This document shows, in pieces, positions 35,257-43,709 of a DNA stretch of 64,000 bases (the first letter of the stretch is position 1; every line of letters starts with the position of its first letter). A program made the position numbers and the translations under genes. The stretch is from Micromonospora siamensis (lineage in GTDB: Bacteria > Actinomycetota > Actinomycetes > Mycobacteriales > Micromonosporaceae), in contig NZ_LT607751.1 of NCBI RefSeq assembly GCF_900090305.1, positions 3,348,001-3,412,000 on the forward strand, given 5' to 3'. The notes under the pieces are model-generated. The model made no database searches and was not told the DNA's origin. It saw only the letters and a list, made by a program, of their open reading frames with translations.

Positions 35257-35519
35257 ATGACCCACCGACCCGCACCGAGGTCAACCTCAACGTCGCGCTG
35301 GTCAGCGCGAAGTGGGTGACCACCTACGGCCCTGGCCGGGCAGTGAAGGAGCTGGTGCTGACGTTCGCCGGCGCGGGCGATCCGACCAAGAGGTTTGAGG
35401 CCATGCTCTCGGCGGACCGCCCCGGGCCTACACCGGCTGACGCTCGCACCCCCAACCCGAGGCGGTTGGGGGTGCAGCACATGTCACTCCGTACCGGGAG
35501 CGGACTCCAGCGAGTCTGA
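35257..35519 (+). pseudogene. Frameshifted small gene of unknown family
   Basis: AGAAGGAGA precedes ATG 35257, but that frame stops after 20 codons. A shift at the start codon joins a frame encoding TRTEVNLNVALVSAKW and onward to TGA 35519. A strong terminator hairpin at 35446-35475 sits inside this frame, so the original protein probably ended before it or the 3' end is foreign. Function unknown. Confidence 0.5.
35446..35475. terminator. Intrinsic terminator
   Basis: GCACCCCCAACC (35446-35457) and GGTTGGGGGTGC (35464-35475) form a perfect 12-bp stem with a 6-base loop, at the junction of the rightward remnants and the leftward gene at 35484. Confidence 0.8.
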
Positions 35520-36182
35520 CGAGCTTCCCGCCTGAGGTGGGACCGCCGTAGCGGGTAGGTGGCCAGCTATCTTCTTCTGCTGCTGCAATGCGATCTTGTC
35601 GAGCGCCTTGCGCGCCTTCTCCAGTTCATTCGCGATCTTCTTCGGAGCTGGGGCAGCCGAATCGCTGCGCCGGACATCGTTGAGGTTGATGACGTAGCTC
35701 AGCTCCTCGACCGGGCCGAACGGACCGTCAGCGTTGATGGTGACGGTGTACTGCCGAGGGGCATCCGGTGAGTTCAAAAGCTGGAAGCTGATGTCAAAGA
35801 ACCACTTGACAGTCCGGCCGGGCGGGAGGGTGGCGATTTGGCCATCAAGCACCTCCTCCATCTCCTCTGTGAACTCGGGCATGGCGACCGAGGAGAGCGG
35901 CGGATCGAACCGCACCCGGACGTTCTTGGCGACGGTCGCGCCGGTGTTCTGAACGACCAGCATGACCTTCACTGGCTCTTGCTCGTCCGAGCGGAGGTCG
36001 GCGAAGACATACGGTTGGGCCTGGTCCTTGCGGACCTGCTCGGCGAGCGTGAGCTGTTGTTGGGCGTAGCGGGACTGCTCAGTTGCGGCGACTGCCTGTG
36101 AACCGGCGAAGAGTGCCGCCACGATGGCGGTCAATGCGCTCACCACCGCGACCAGCAGCGTGATCGCTTCCGATGTGTCCAT
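35484..36182 (-). CDS. Hypothetical protein: one membrane helix, coiled coil, beta domain
   Basis: 232 residues. One helix (about 5-28, AITLLVAVVSALTAIVAALF), a short coiled coil (about 35-52), a probable beta-sandwich (about 60-175, with VKVMLVVQNTGATVAKNVRVRF) and a charged helical tail (ANELEKARKALDKIALQQQKK). I recognise no named family. GGGGAGGG precedes ATG 36182. It follows the gene at 36217-36855 by 34 bases and is probably co-transcribed. Base composition is lower in GC than the neighbours, consistent with transfer. Confidence 0.8.
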   Translation of the reverse strand: MDTSEAITLLVAVVSALTAIVAALFAGSQAVAATEQSRYAQQQLTLAEQVRKDQAQPYVFADLRSDEQEPVKVMLVVQNTGATVAKNVRVRFDPPLSSVAMPEFTEEMEEVLDGQIATLPPGRTVKWFFDISFQLLNSPDAPRQYTVTINADGPFGPVEELSYVINLNDVRRSDSAAPAPKKIANELEKARKALDKIALQQQKKIAGHLPATAVPPQAGSSSDSLESAPGTE

Positions 36183-36216
36183 GCGGCCCTCCCCGTGAAG
36201 CTTCGCAGATGTGGAT

Positions 36217-36855
36217 CTAGGGCCAAGGAATGGTGAGGATGCCGGCAGCGGCAGCGGTACCGGCCGCCTTGACCAAGCTGTCGCGGACGGACGTGCCGAA
36301 CATCTGGAGGATTGGCCACCGAGGAGTCGGGCTCTCCAGCTCACGGCTCATGACCGCTAGATCCGCCTCCGTCTGAGCTCTGGTGCCCGAGTCCAAGTTG
36401 TCATTTCCCAGGATCTTCCGCGCGGCCGTGATGAACGCCTCGGCGTTGTCGCGCTGGTTGACCTCGATGTGCCCGGTCTGCGTCGCGCCTGGGCTGCCCT
36501 GCTGGATCTGCGAGCCGATCACCGAGCCGTGGATGTTGGTGATGTTTACCAGCGGCACGAAGTGCTCCGTCCGCTCGGTCGGCTCGGAGAGCAGCTGCTC
36601 CATCTCCCGGATGCCCTCGTGGGTTAGCTGCACCGACGGCAACTCGCCCATGCTCCAGTGGGCCTGGACCAGATACTCGCCCTCCAGGAATCTGATCACG
36701 TCCTCTATGTCGCTCTCGCTGGGCCTCTCGCCCGCCCATCCGTGCGGCACTCGGAACTCCGACGCCTCGCCTAGTTGCAACTGACTGCCGCCCGTGGTCG
36801 CGAACAGCCAGTTCATGAAGGCCGTTCGTAGCTTCCGCTTGGTGTTGATGTCCAC
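36217..36855 (-). CDS. Hypothetical protein with winged-helix-like N-terminus and SQIQQGS motif
   Basis: 212 residues. Residues 38-95 (ESDIEDVIRFLEGEYLVQAH and SVQLTHEGIREMEQL) look like a winged helix. The middle has NITNIHGSVIGSQIQQGS, a Gly/Asn/Gln beta-repeat motif that I associate with phage-like and defence-associated proteins. A hydrophobic C-terminus (about 195-212) may be a membrane or oligomer segment. GTG 36855 follows AGGAGA. First gene of a two-gene leftward operon in the island. No function can be assigned. Confidence 0.75.
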   Translation of the reverse strand: MDINTKRKLRTAFMNWLFATTGGSQLQLGEASEFRVPHGWAGERPSESDIEDVIRFLEGEYLVQAHWSMGELPSVQLTHEGIREMEQLLSEPTERTEHFVPLVNITNIHGSVIGSQIQQGSPGATQTGHIEVNQRDNAEAFITAARKILGNDNLDSGTRAQTEADLAVMSRELESPTPRWPILQMFGTSVRDSLVKAAGTAAAAGILTIPWP

Positions 36856-37028
36856 AGCTCTCCTAGGGTATCTGGCCTTGCCGTGGTGAACCCCGCCCAC
36901 GGAATGCCAAGTACCGATCATATGTACGACTGCAACGACTGCCGGATACCGACACGTGCCGCCGCGCGGGGCTGTATGGTGGCGGGCGGGTATAGCTCTG
37001 CACCCCGTCCCACCCGGAGGAGTCCCGG

Positions 37029-37217
37029 ATGTCCGAGGATGGCCAGAACCCGCAGCCGGCACCACCCCCGCCTGCACCGCCAAAGCCTGAGGCGGTGCCA
37101 CCGCAGCCGGACCCGGAGATCTGGATGACTACCGAACTCGTCCGCAACACCCGGCCGCCAAGCAGGGCCAACTTTGGCGACCGGAGTCCGCGGCAGGAGC
37201 AGAGGTCTGAGGATTGA
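37029..37217 (+). CDS. Proline-rich small protein
   Basis: 62 residues, of which the first 30 are mostly Pro, Glu and Ala; the tail is basic and acidic (SRANFGDRSPRQEQ). GGAGGA precedes ATG 37029. Its TGA overlaps the TTG start of the next gene by 4 bases, which argues that both are real and coupled. Divergent from the gene starting at 36855. Confidence 0.65.
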   Translation: MSEDGQNPQPAPPPPAPPKPEAVPPQPDPEIWMTTELVRNTRPPSRANFGDRSPRQEQRSED

Positions 37218-37705
37218 CCGACGGCGGAGCGAAGTTGGCCGCCTTTGTCGAGCAGGAACTCAAGGCTGAGCGTGACCGCCGGGTGTCGATTGACGCTCGC
37301 GGGCAGTCCGTCGTAACCACGTCCGGTAGCCTGGTAACCCTACTGGCGGCGTTGGGTGCCTTCGTCACCAGCCAGGACAAGTACCAGCTTCCGCAAGCCG
37401 CGTTGCTGCCGCTGGTCGTGACGCTGACTCTGTTCGCTGTAGCAGCGTTTCTGGGGATCCTCGCTACGTACAACTTCGCGTATCGGGTGGCCGATGGCTC
37501 GACCCTGTCCGCGATACCCCAGCACATGAAGGACAGCGAGGAAGTCGCCAGCAAGAACATCACGAACACGAACGTCTTGACCGTCCTCACCATGCGCGCG
37601 GGCAACAACAAGAAGGCGTTACTGCTTCTCATTGCGATGTTCATTCAATTGGGCGCGCTGGTCGCCTTGGCCACGACCCTGTATGTCGTGCTGGCGTACG
37701 CCTAG
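37214..37705 (+). CDS. Three-helix membrane protein of unknown function
   Basis: 163 residues. A charged N-terminus with AFVEQELKAERDRRVSIDARG leads into helix 1 (about 35-54, VVTTSGSLVTLLAALGAFVT), helix 2 (about 62-88) and, after a polar stretch of 45 residues, helix 3 (about 134-160). Similar proteins occur in other actinomycetes without known function. The layout recalls SLATT and Pycsar-type membrane effectors, but no sequence motif proves it. TTG 37214 overlaps the upstream stop. The next feature is a broken hydrolase. Confidence 0.75.
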   Translation: MTDGGAKLAAFVEQELKAERDRRVSIDARGQSVVTTSGSLVTLLAALGAFVTSQDKYQLPQAALLPLVVTLTLFAVAAFLGILATYNFAYRVADGSTLSAIPQHMKDSEEVASKNITNTNVLTVLTMRAGNNKKALLLLIAMFIQLGALVALATTLYVVLAYA

Positions 37706-37988
37706 CGTAGTCGCCCAAGTACCCCGACCGAGGCGGTTGGTGCTCGCTGGTGGAACGCGGCGACGTCGGATATGTAGTCGTCACGCTCGTAGCTCTCGGC
37801 GCGGTCCGACGCTCCGTGCCCGCGCTGATCGAGTGCGATCACCCGCCAACGGGGGCCAACGCCTCGGCCAGCGGTGCGAATGCCGACGCTTCGTTGTAGT
37901 GCCCGTGAAGAGCCAGGAGCGGGGCGCCCACACCAGCACAGTCCAGATTGGAAAGCCTTCGACTCCCAACCGCGAAGAACCCACGCAT
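37703..37988 (-). pseudogene. Alpha/beta hydrolase, frameshifted and truncated
   Basis: From ATG 37988 the frame reads LDCAGVGAPLLALHGHYNEASAFAPLAEALAP, the typical oxyanion-loop region, then stops near 37847. A one-base shift continues as WRVIALDQRGHGASD, YERDDYISDVAAF, the next conserved block, and runs to a stop at 37703. The nucleophile elbow and the rest are missing. A disabled 95-codon fragment. Confidence 0.8.
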
Positions 37989-38239
37989 GCCCAGGATGCC
38001 AGACCCGCTCGTTGTCGGCGGTCGGGCAGCGCTGAGTGGTCGGTCGCCGTGCCCGATGGTAGGGGCGGCGGCGGTTGACGGTGGCCAGCTCCGTGCGGGC
38101 TCAGGACGGCAGCGTCGCAACGACCACTTCAGATGGTGGGTGTCGAGGTGACCCGGTGTACCGTGCGAGTGATGGCCGATCGAGCCGAGCGAGGCTCGTC
38201 GGTTCTCTACACACCTCCAGCAGGGAGGCGGGCGAAGGT

Positions 38240-39427
38240 ATGGGCGACAGGGCCGAGACGATCGGCGCGCGGATCCGCTACTGGAGGATGCGCCGGGGCG
38301 GTATGAGCCAGGCCGTTCTCGCCGGACTGGCGGGAGTGAGCCAGTCGTACGTCTCACAGGTCGAATCCGGCCGCAAGGCCGTCGACCGGCGCTCGACCCT
38401 GGTGGCCATCGCGGCCGCACTGCAGGTGACCGTGGCCGACCTGCTAGGCCAGGGCAGCGAGACCGGGGATCCGGCCCGGGAGCGGGCCGCCGACTGCGTT
38501 CCGGCGATCTGGTCGGCGCTCATCGAGATCGAGGATGGCGAACGCCGGCCGCTGACCCGGAGCCGGGACGAGCTGGCCGCCAATATCGCGCGCAGCGACC
38601 AGCTCCGCAACCGTTCCAACTATCCGGCCATGGCCCGGATGCTGCCTGGCCTGCTGCTGGAGGCCGCCGCCGTCGGCGGAACCGTGCTCGCTCAAGTCGC
38701 GTACCAGGCTTCGACGTGTCTGAGGAATCTCGGCTATCGGCACCTAGCGCTCAATGCCGCACGGGTGGCGGTGGCCGCCGCCGAGCACGCCGAGGATCAG
38801 GCGTGGCTTGGCGCGTCCCGGTTCGCCTACACGCAGAGCCTCCCGATCGAGTCGGCGGCGTTGGCCGCCCGGGCTGCCGACCGGTCGCTTGCCGAGCTCC
38901 AGACCGGTGCCGAAGACGAGCGGGTCCGGCAGATGCTCGGCCAGCTGCATCTCTCCGCCGCGCTCACCTCGACGGTCAGTGGGCGGTCGGACATTGCTCA
39001 GGACCATCTCGTCGAGGCCGCTCGCGAGGCGGCCACGCTGGGGGATCCGCCCGACGGCGCCGGATTCAACGGCTGCGGATTCGGGCCGACCAACGTCGGG
39101 CTGTGGCAGATGTCCATTGCGGCCGAGTCGGGCGAGCCCGGCCGGGTCATCGAGCTGTCCAGGACGGTACGGCCGCAGGTGCTCACCGCGTCGATCCGGC
39201 AGTCGTCGTACTGGCTCGACCTCGGCCGGGCGCTTACCGAGTCCGGCCGAGACCCGGAGGCGCTGGCGGCCTTCGTCCGCGCCGAGCAGGCGGCACCCGT
39301 GCCGTTCGCGCTGAACCCGCTGGCGCAGGACGCCGTCGTGACGATGGCGCAGCGGGTGAAGCGGCGTGCCGTCCCCCACGAGCTGCGCCTGCTCGCAAGT
39401 CGTCTGGGCATCAACCTGGCGTCATAA
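38240..39427 (+). CDS. XRE-family regulator with TPR-like sensor
   Basis: 395 residues. Residues 5-65 are an HTH (QAVLAGLAGVSQSYVSQVESGRKAVDRRSTLVAIAAAL). The remaining 320 are helical repeats in pairs (AALAARAADRSLAELQTGAEDERV, AAREAATLGDPP), like the TPR part of actinobacterial regulators that sense peptides or partner proteins. ATG 38240 follows GAAGG/GGAGG sequences. Three small overlapping genes follow after 107 bases and are the likely targets or partners. Confidence 0.88.
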   Translation: MGDRAETIGARIRYWRMRRGGMSQAVLAGLAGVSQSYVSQVESGRKAVDRRSTLVAIAAALQVTVADLLGQGSETGDPARERAADCVPAIWSALIEIEDGERRPLTRSRDELAANIARSDQLRNRSNYPAMARMLPGLLLEAAAVGGTVLAQVAYQASTCLRNLGYRHLALNAARVAVAAAEHAEDQAWLGASRFAYTQSLPIESAALAARAADRSLAELQTGAEDERVRQMLGQLHLSAALTSTVSGRSDIAQDHLVEAAREAATLGDPPDGAGFNGCGFGPTNVGLWQMSIAAESGEPGRVIELSRTVRPQVLTASIRQSSYWLDLGRALTESGRDPEALAAFVRAEQAAPVPFALNPLAQDAVVTMAQRVKRRAVPHELRLLASRLGINLAS

Positions 39428-39534
39428 CCAGCGGTAATTCCGCGATCACCGAACCGCCCTAGTGTCCGGTTCGGGTGCGACGCGGTCAGGCCCTCTGCCG
39501 ACCGGCTGTCGTGCCCTTACCTGCGGAGGTGGGG

Positions 39535-39846
39535 ATGGGTGGTCGGAGAAACGCTTTCCGGCGAGGTGTGGGACAGCAGATCCAGAGAGCTGAGCAGGAA
39601 GCGGCGAAACGCCGGATCCTCGCCCTGGCCGAAGCGGGTCAGATGGAGCCCGAACAGGCCAGCGGGCGCGTCATGTATGACGCTTTCCTGCTCGCGGTGG
39701 CGCTCACCCTGGCCCGGCGGCACCGGCCCGTCTGGTCCTGGCGCAGGTGGCGGCGGGTCTGCCGGTGCGGGGCCGACCTGCCCTGCCACGTCCGGCACCG
39801 GCTGCCGATCGGTCGCGGTCACTGGCCCGGCGGGGAGACCCGGTGA
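39535..39846 (+). CDS. Small basic protein with CxC-type cysteines
   Basis: 103 residues. A charged helix (about 10-45, QIQRAEQEAAKRRILALAEAGQM) is followed by ARRHRPVWSWRRWRRVCRCGADLPCHVRHR with three Cys and two His that could hold a metal. No family recognised. GGAGGTGGGG precedes ATG 39535. Overlaps the next gene by 4 bases (GTGA). Confidence 0.65.
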   Translation: MGGRRNAFRRGVGQQIQRAEQEAAKRRILALAEAGQMEPEQASGRVMYDAFLLAVALTLARRHRPVWSWRRWRRVCRCGADLPCHVRHRLPIGRGHWPGGETR

Positions 39847-40019
39847 TCGACCAGGAGCGACGGATCCTCGCCGTGCACGTACGCGGGATCGACGGGATGT
39901 GCGCGGGGTGCCGGGCGTGGTGGGCGCGGCTGACTCCGTACCCCTGCTGGCAGGTGGAGTGGGTGACCAGCCGGCAGGCCCGCGCGGTGACCGCCCGGTT
40001 CCTGGGGGTCGGGACGTGA
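39843..40019 (+). CDS. Small CxxC protein
   Basis: 58 residues starting at GTG 39843. MCAGCRAWWARLTPYPC has a CxxC pair and a third Cys, and the protein ends in a short basic helix. Overlaps both neighbours by 4 bases (GTGA), so translation of the three is coupled. Function unknown. Confidence 0.65.
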   Translation: MIDQERRILAVHVRGIDGMCAGCRAWWARLTPYPCWQVEWVTSRQARAVTARFLGVGT

Positions 40020-40234
40020 GCGTCCACGGGCCGGTGCTGCCGATCTGGACCTGCGGTGGTTGCGGCGCGCCGTGGCCGTGCGCGACCCGACGACGGGAAC
40101 TGCGAGCCGAGTACGCGGACGCGCCCGTCTCCCTGGCGCTGTATCTGGGCGCGCAACTGGTACGCGCCACGGCCGACCTGAGCTGGGCGCCGGCTGGCAC
40201 GCTGCACCGGCGTTTCCTCGGTTGGCTGCGGTGA
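40016..40234 (+). CDS. Small zinc-ribbon-like protein
   Basis: 72 residues starting at GTG 40016. TCGGCGAPWPC is a CxxC...C knuckle, then a helical part (SLALYLGAQLVRATADL). Third gene of the coupled trio behind the XRE regulator. Similar small proteins accompany XRE regulators in other actinomycetes; their role is not known to me. Confidence 0.65.
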   Translation: MSVHGPVLPIWTCGGCGAPWPCATRRRELRAEYADAPVSLALYLGAQLVRATADLSWAPAGTLHRRFLGWLR

Positions 40235-40269
40235 GCGCCGAACGCCCCACCGGCGGGTACGGTCGTTGC

Positions 40270-40566
40270 ATGCGTGTTCCCACCGCCGCGACCACCGCCG
40301 GCTCCCTCATCGGTGGCTGGCAGCTCGCCCGCCGCACCGGCAACCGCCCGCTGGGCGGCCTCGTCCTCGCCGCCGGCGGTGTGCTGGCCGGCCGGGAGTG
40401 GGCCCGGCGGACCAGCCCGGCGGTCACGGCGGCGCTGGTCGTCACGTACGTCGGTGCCTTCGGCCTGTCCCACCCGCTGGCCCGGCGGATCGGTTCCTGG
40501 CCCTCGGTGCTGGCGGTCTCGGCCCTCACCGCCGCGGCCTCCTACGCCCTCGCGGACCGCCGCTGA
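40270..40566 (+). CDS. Small membrane protein
   Basis: 98 residues with two to three hydrophobic segments (about 5-20, 28-45, 50-70, 75-95). No Shine-Dalgarno sequence; TACGGT at 40258-40263 is 6 bases before ATG 40270, so it is probably leaderless and outside the island operon. Unknown function. Confidence 0.7.
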   Translation: MRVPTAATTAGSLIGGWQLARRTGNRPLGGLVLAAGGVLAGREWARRTSPAVTAALVVTYVGAFGLSHPLARRIGSWPSVLAVSALTAAASYALADRR

Positions 40567-40693
40567 GGTGATGTTCGAGCGGTTCCACGCGTAGGGCGAG
40601 GGCCTGTGGCGGACCTGTGACGGATCTGTGGCGGGCCGGCGGATGATTCCCCCGGCGGCCACCCGGCCGCCCATCCCCGCGAAAAGGAGAGAC

Positions 40694-41872
40694 ATGCGCC
40701 GACTGATGGCCATGTTCGCCGCCGCCGCCGTCGCCCTGGTCACCCTGCCGACACCCGCGCACGCCAGCACCCCCACCGTGTTCGGGGCGTCGGTGTACCA
40801 GCCGTCGGGGCAGACGTTCACGCAGGCGCTGGCCAACGCCGTCTCCCGCTACGGCACGCTGCCTGTGCTGCGGGTGTTCTACCCCGGCGCGCCGGGTGCC
40901 TGGACGGACGCGAAGCTGAACACCCCGGGCCGCTCGACCGTGGTGTCCTTCAAGTACGACGCGGACACCGTTCTCACCGGTGCCGCCGACGACTACCTGC
41001 GCTCCTGGTTCGCCGCCGCGCCCCGTGACCGGGACATCTTCTGGTCCTACTACCACGAGCCGGAGGACGACATCCGCGACGGCGCGTTCACCGCCGCCGC
41101 GTACCGGGCCGCCTGGCAGCGCATCGCGGGGCTGGCCGACCAGGCGGGCAACTCGCGCCTGTACGCGACCACCATCTGGATGGACTGGACGCTCGACCCG
41201 AAGAGCGGCCGCAACTGGCGGGACTACTACCCCGGCGCCGCGTTCGTCGACGTGATGGCGTGGGACGTCTACAACTTCGACGTGGCCAACTCGGAGACCA
41301 TGGCGACGCACAACGCGAACCGTCCGGGTCTCGAGGTGGCCCGCTCGGAGGGCAAGCCGTACGCGGTCGCCGAGATCGGCGTCGACGACCACGCGAACCG
41401 TCCGGCGATGCTCCGGGAGATCGCCCGGTGGATGCGCGGAACGGCCGACGCCCGCTTCGTCACGTACTTCGACGCCACCGGCTGGCCGCAGTACGACCTC
41501 AACGGCGACACCGCGAGCATCCAGTCGTGGAAGGAGGCGGTGACCGGCACGCTCTTCGCGGGCACCCCGACCATGACCACGACCGCGGGACCGGCCGCCC
41601 CGACGGCCTCGACGATCCAGTGGAGCACCCGGGTCGACCCGGCGCAGAAGGTGGGCTGGGTGTCCTGCGCCTCCTGGCGTACCAGCGGATCCGACTTCCT
41701 GGAAGGTCCCCGGCAGTACGTGGCGGGCAACCCGGAGACGGTCACCTGCGACCGCACCGGCCTGCCGGCGAACACGTCCTACCGGGCGCGGATCAAGTGG
41801 TGGGACGCCCAGACCGGGGGCTCCCTGCTCTACACCAGCAACACCGTCGACCAGGTGACCGCCGCGAGTTGA
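40694..41872 (+). CDS. Secreted GH26-like glycoside hydrolase
   Basis: 392 residues. Signal peptide to about residue 26 (AHA-S), a GH26-like barrel (about 28-290) and a short beta-rich C-terminal domain with two Cys. Possible catalytic Glu residues are in FWSYYHEPEDD and in YAVAEIGVDD. AAAGGAGA precedes ATG 40694. It is the second GH26-like gene in the window, but is secreted rather than anchored and is not near a synthase. A terminator follows 14 bases after the stop. Confidence 0.8.
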   Translation: MRRLMAMFAAAAVALVTLPTPAHASTPTVFGASVYQPSGQTFTQALANAVSRYGTLPVLRVFYPGAPGAWTDAKLNTPGRSTVVSFKYDADTVLTGAADDYLRSWFAAAPRDRDIFWSYYHEPEDDIRDGAFTAAAYRAAWQRIAGLADQAGNSRLYATTIWMDWTLDPKSGRNWRDYYPGAAFVDVMAWDVYNFDVANSETMATHNANRPGLEVARSEGKPYAVAEIGVDDHANRPAMLREIARWMRGTADARFVTYFDATGWPQYDLNGDTASIQSWKEAVTGTLFAGTPTMTTTAGPAAPTASTIQWSTRVDPAQKVGWVSCASWRTSGSDFLEGPRQYVAGNPETVTCDRTGLPANTSYRARIKWWDAQTGGSLLYTSNTVDQVTAAS

Positions 41873-42707
41873 CGGCGGGACCGGGCGACCGGCCGGGTGC
41901 CCCGCGAGGGTCACCCGGCCGGTCCACCGCCGGATCGGCGTCCCGGACCGCCGGGGCGCTCTCCCCGCGCAGCAACGCCTCGTGCAGGGTACGGATCCGT
42001 GCGCCCGGCTCCACCCCGATCTGCTCGCCGAGCATCGCCCGGAGCCGGCGGTAGGCGTTCAGCGCCGCGACCCGCTGACCCGAGCGGTGCAGCGCCAGCA
42101 TGAGCAGCGCATGCACCTCCTCCCGGAACGGGTGCGCGCCGGCCAGCTCGGTCAGCTCCGGCACCAGGTCACGATGCCGGCCCAGGTCCAGGTCGAGGTG
42201 GATGCGGCGTTCCAGCGCCGTCAGCCGGCGTTCCTCCAGGCGTACGGCGGCAGCCGCCAGCGGTGGGGTCTCCAGGCCGTCCAGCGCCGGCCCCCGCCAG
42301 AGCTTCAGCGCGGCCCCCAGGGCCGCTCTGGCCTCGGCGACGCGGCGGGCGGCGGACAACACCTCGGCCCGGCGGATCTCCTCGTCGAACCGGCGCAGGT
42401 CGAGCTCCCAGCCGTCGAGGTCGACCAGGTAGCCGGTGCCCTCGGTGACGATGATGTCGCCTCCCGGGCGCGCGGCCCGCAACGCCCGACGCAGGGTGCC
42501 CACCCGGTTCTGCACCTGGGCTCGGGCACTGGTCGGTGGATGGTCACCCCAGCCGGCCGCGATCAGCCGGTCGATCGAGACCGTCCGCCCCGGGTCGAGC
42601 AGCAGGGCCGCCAGGATGCACTCGCTGCGGGTGCCGCCGAGCGGCACCCGCTCGCCGCCGACCCGCACCCGCAGCGGACCCAGCAGCGCCAACGTCTTCG
42701 ATGCCAA
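41793..42707 (-). CDS. SARP/AfsR-type transcriptional regulator
   Basis: 304 residues. An OmpR-like winged helix (about 5-95, LGPLRVRVGGERVPLGGTRSECILAALLL) and a bacterial transcriptional activation domain (about 100-250, WELDLRRFDEEIRRAE to HPFREEVHALLMLALHRSGQRVAALNAYRRL). SARPs often activate antibiotic clusters. TTG 42707 is supported by GGGGAGGG four to five bases away. The last 45 codons are low-complexity and overlap both the terminator and the end of the convergent GH26-like gene, so the natural C-terminus may have been shorter. Confidence 0.88.
   Translation of the reverse strand: MASKTLALLGPLRVRVGGERVPLGGTRSECILAALLLDPGRTVSIDRLIAAGWGDHPPTSARAQVQNRVGTLRRALRAARPGGDIIVTEGTGYLVDLDGWELDLRRFDEEIRRAEVLSAARRVAEARAALGAALKLWRGPALDGLETPPLAAAAVRLEERRLTALERRIHLDLDLGRHRDLVPELTELAGAHPFREEVHALLMLALHRSGQRVAALNAYRRLRAMLGEQIGVEPGARIRTLHEALLRGESAPAVRDADPAVDRPGDPRGAPGRSPGPAVNSRRSPGRRCCWCRAGSPRSGRPTT
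41887..41924. terminator. Intrinsic terminator after the GH26-like gene
   Basis: GACCGGCCGGGTG (41887-41899) pairs perfectly with CACCCGGCCGGTC (41912-41924); CCC/GGG extends the stem to a GCGA loop. Confidence 0.75.
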
Positions 42708-42999
42708 CAGGCCCTCCCCGTGTGACCGCCCGCCATCGCGCCCGCGAAGGGAACACCGGCCGGAGGTCGAGGTCCATCGACTTCCTGTCCGGGCGCCCGA
42801 GACGCCCGGCCACTGACCGGCAGCCTACAAAGCTTCGGCGCTGACCGTGGACCCGTCGGGGTGGTGGCCCGGCCGGCGACGGGCCGGGAACCACCGGTTG
42901 GCCGTCGCCGAGCCGGGGCCCTCCCGGCGCGGGCCGCTGGTCTATCCTGCTGTCGCCGTCGTGAGTGGACACGCGGGCGGCGAACGGGGGAGCGGGACA

Positions 43000-43674
43000 T
43001 TGAGCACGTCGATCACGGCGGGGGACACCCTGCCGCTGCGGCTGTGGGCGACGAGGGTGCTGCTCGGCGTCGGCGTGGTGCTGACGCTGTGCGCGGGGAA
43101 CACCTGGCTGTTCGGTGCGATCGGCGTGGCGCTGGCGATCGGCGCGGTCGCGTACCTCGCCCAGCTCAAGGTGGTCGCCGCGGGCCCGCCGGACCGTGCC
43201 GCCTCGGTCGCCACGGTGGCGCTCTTCGTCGGGCTCGCGCTCGCGCTGGCCGCCGGCGCCGGCCTGCTGGCCCGCTGGCAGTTCGGGTACGAGTACGCCG
43301 CCCGCTACGGCACCCGCACCACGGTGACGCTCTCCGACCGGTGCACCGTCCACGAGAAGGTCTACCGGGGCAGCATCCACGCCTCCGACCACACCGAGTG
43401 CGAAGGGTCGACGTGGACGGCCGACGGGCGGCGGCACACCGGTGACGCCGTGCTGCGCTGGGACTCCTTCGACGGGGCGAAGCCCCCACGGCAGGTCGAG
43501 GCGAACGCGGTGGGCGACGAGGCGTACAGCGTCATCCCCGACCGGGAACGGTCCTCGGCCGCCCTCTGGGGTGGCGTCCCGCTCTGGGTGCTCTGGGCCG
43601 GCCTGGCCGGCGCCGGCGTCGGCCTGGTCGTGCTCGGCGCCCGGGGCCGGCTGGGCCTGCGCGACCTGGACTGA
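43000..43674 (+). CDS. Membrane protein with extracellular loop, unknown function
   Basis: 224 residues. Helices at about 14-50 (two) and 68-88, an external domain with two Cys (SDRCTVHEKVYRG, DHTECEGSTW) and a last helix at about 190-212. No family recognised. TTG 43000 follows GGGGGAG; GTG 42961 is an alternative. TATCCT at 42943-42948 is a good -10 element. Convergent with the HD-domain gene. Confidence 0.75.
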   Translation: MSTSITAGDTLPLRLWATRVLLGVGVVLTLCAGNTWLFGAIGVALAIGAVAYLAQLKVVAAGPPDRAASVATVALFVGLALALAAGAGLLARWQFGYEYAARYGTRTTVTLSDRCTVHEKVYRGSIHASDHTECEGSTWTADGRRHTGDAVLRWDSFDGAKPPRQVEANAVGDEAYSVIPDRERSSAALWGGVPLWVLWAGLAGAGVGLVVLGARGRLGLRDLD

Positions 43675-43709
43675 ACCGGCCGCGGGCGGTGCCGCCCGGA
43701 ACAGGCCCG

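Noticed and set aside
37214..37705. Calling the three-helix membrane protein a Pycsar or SLATT effector
   Set aside because: Only the layout is similar; no cyclase, TIR or sensor gene adjoins and no diagnostic motif is seen.
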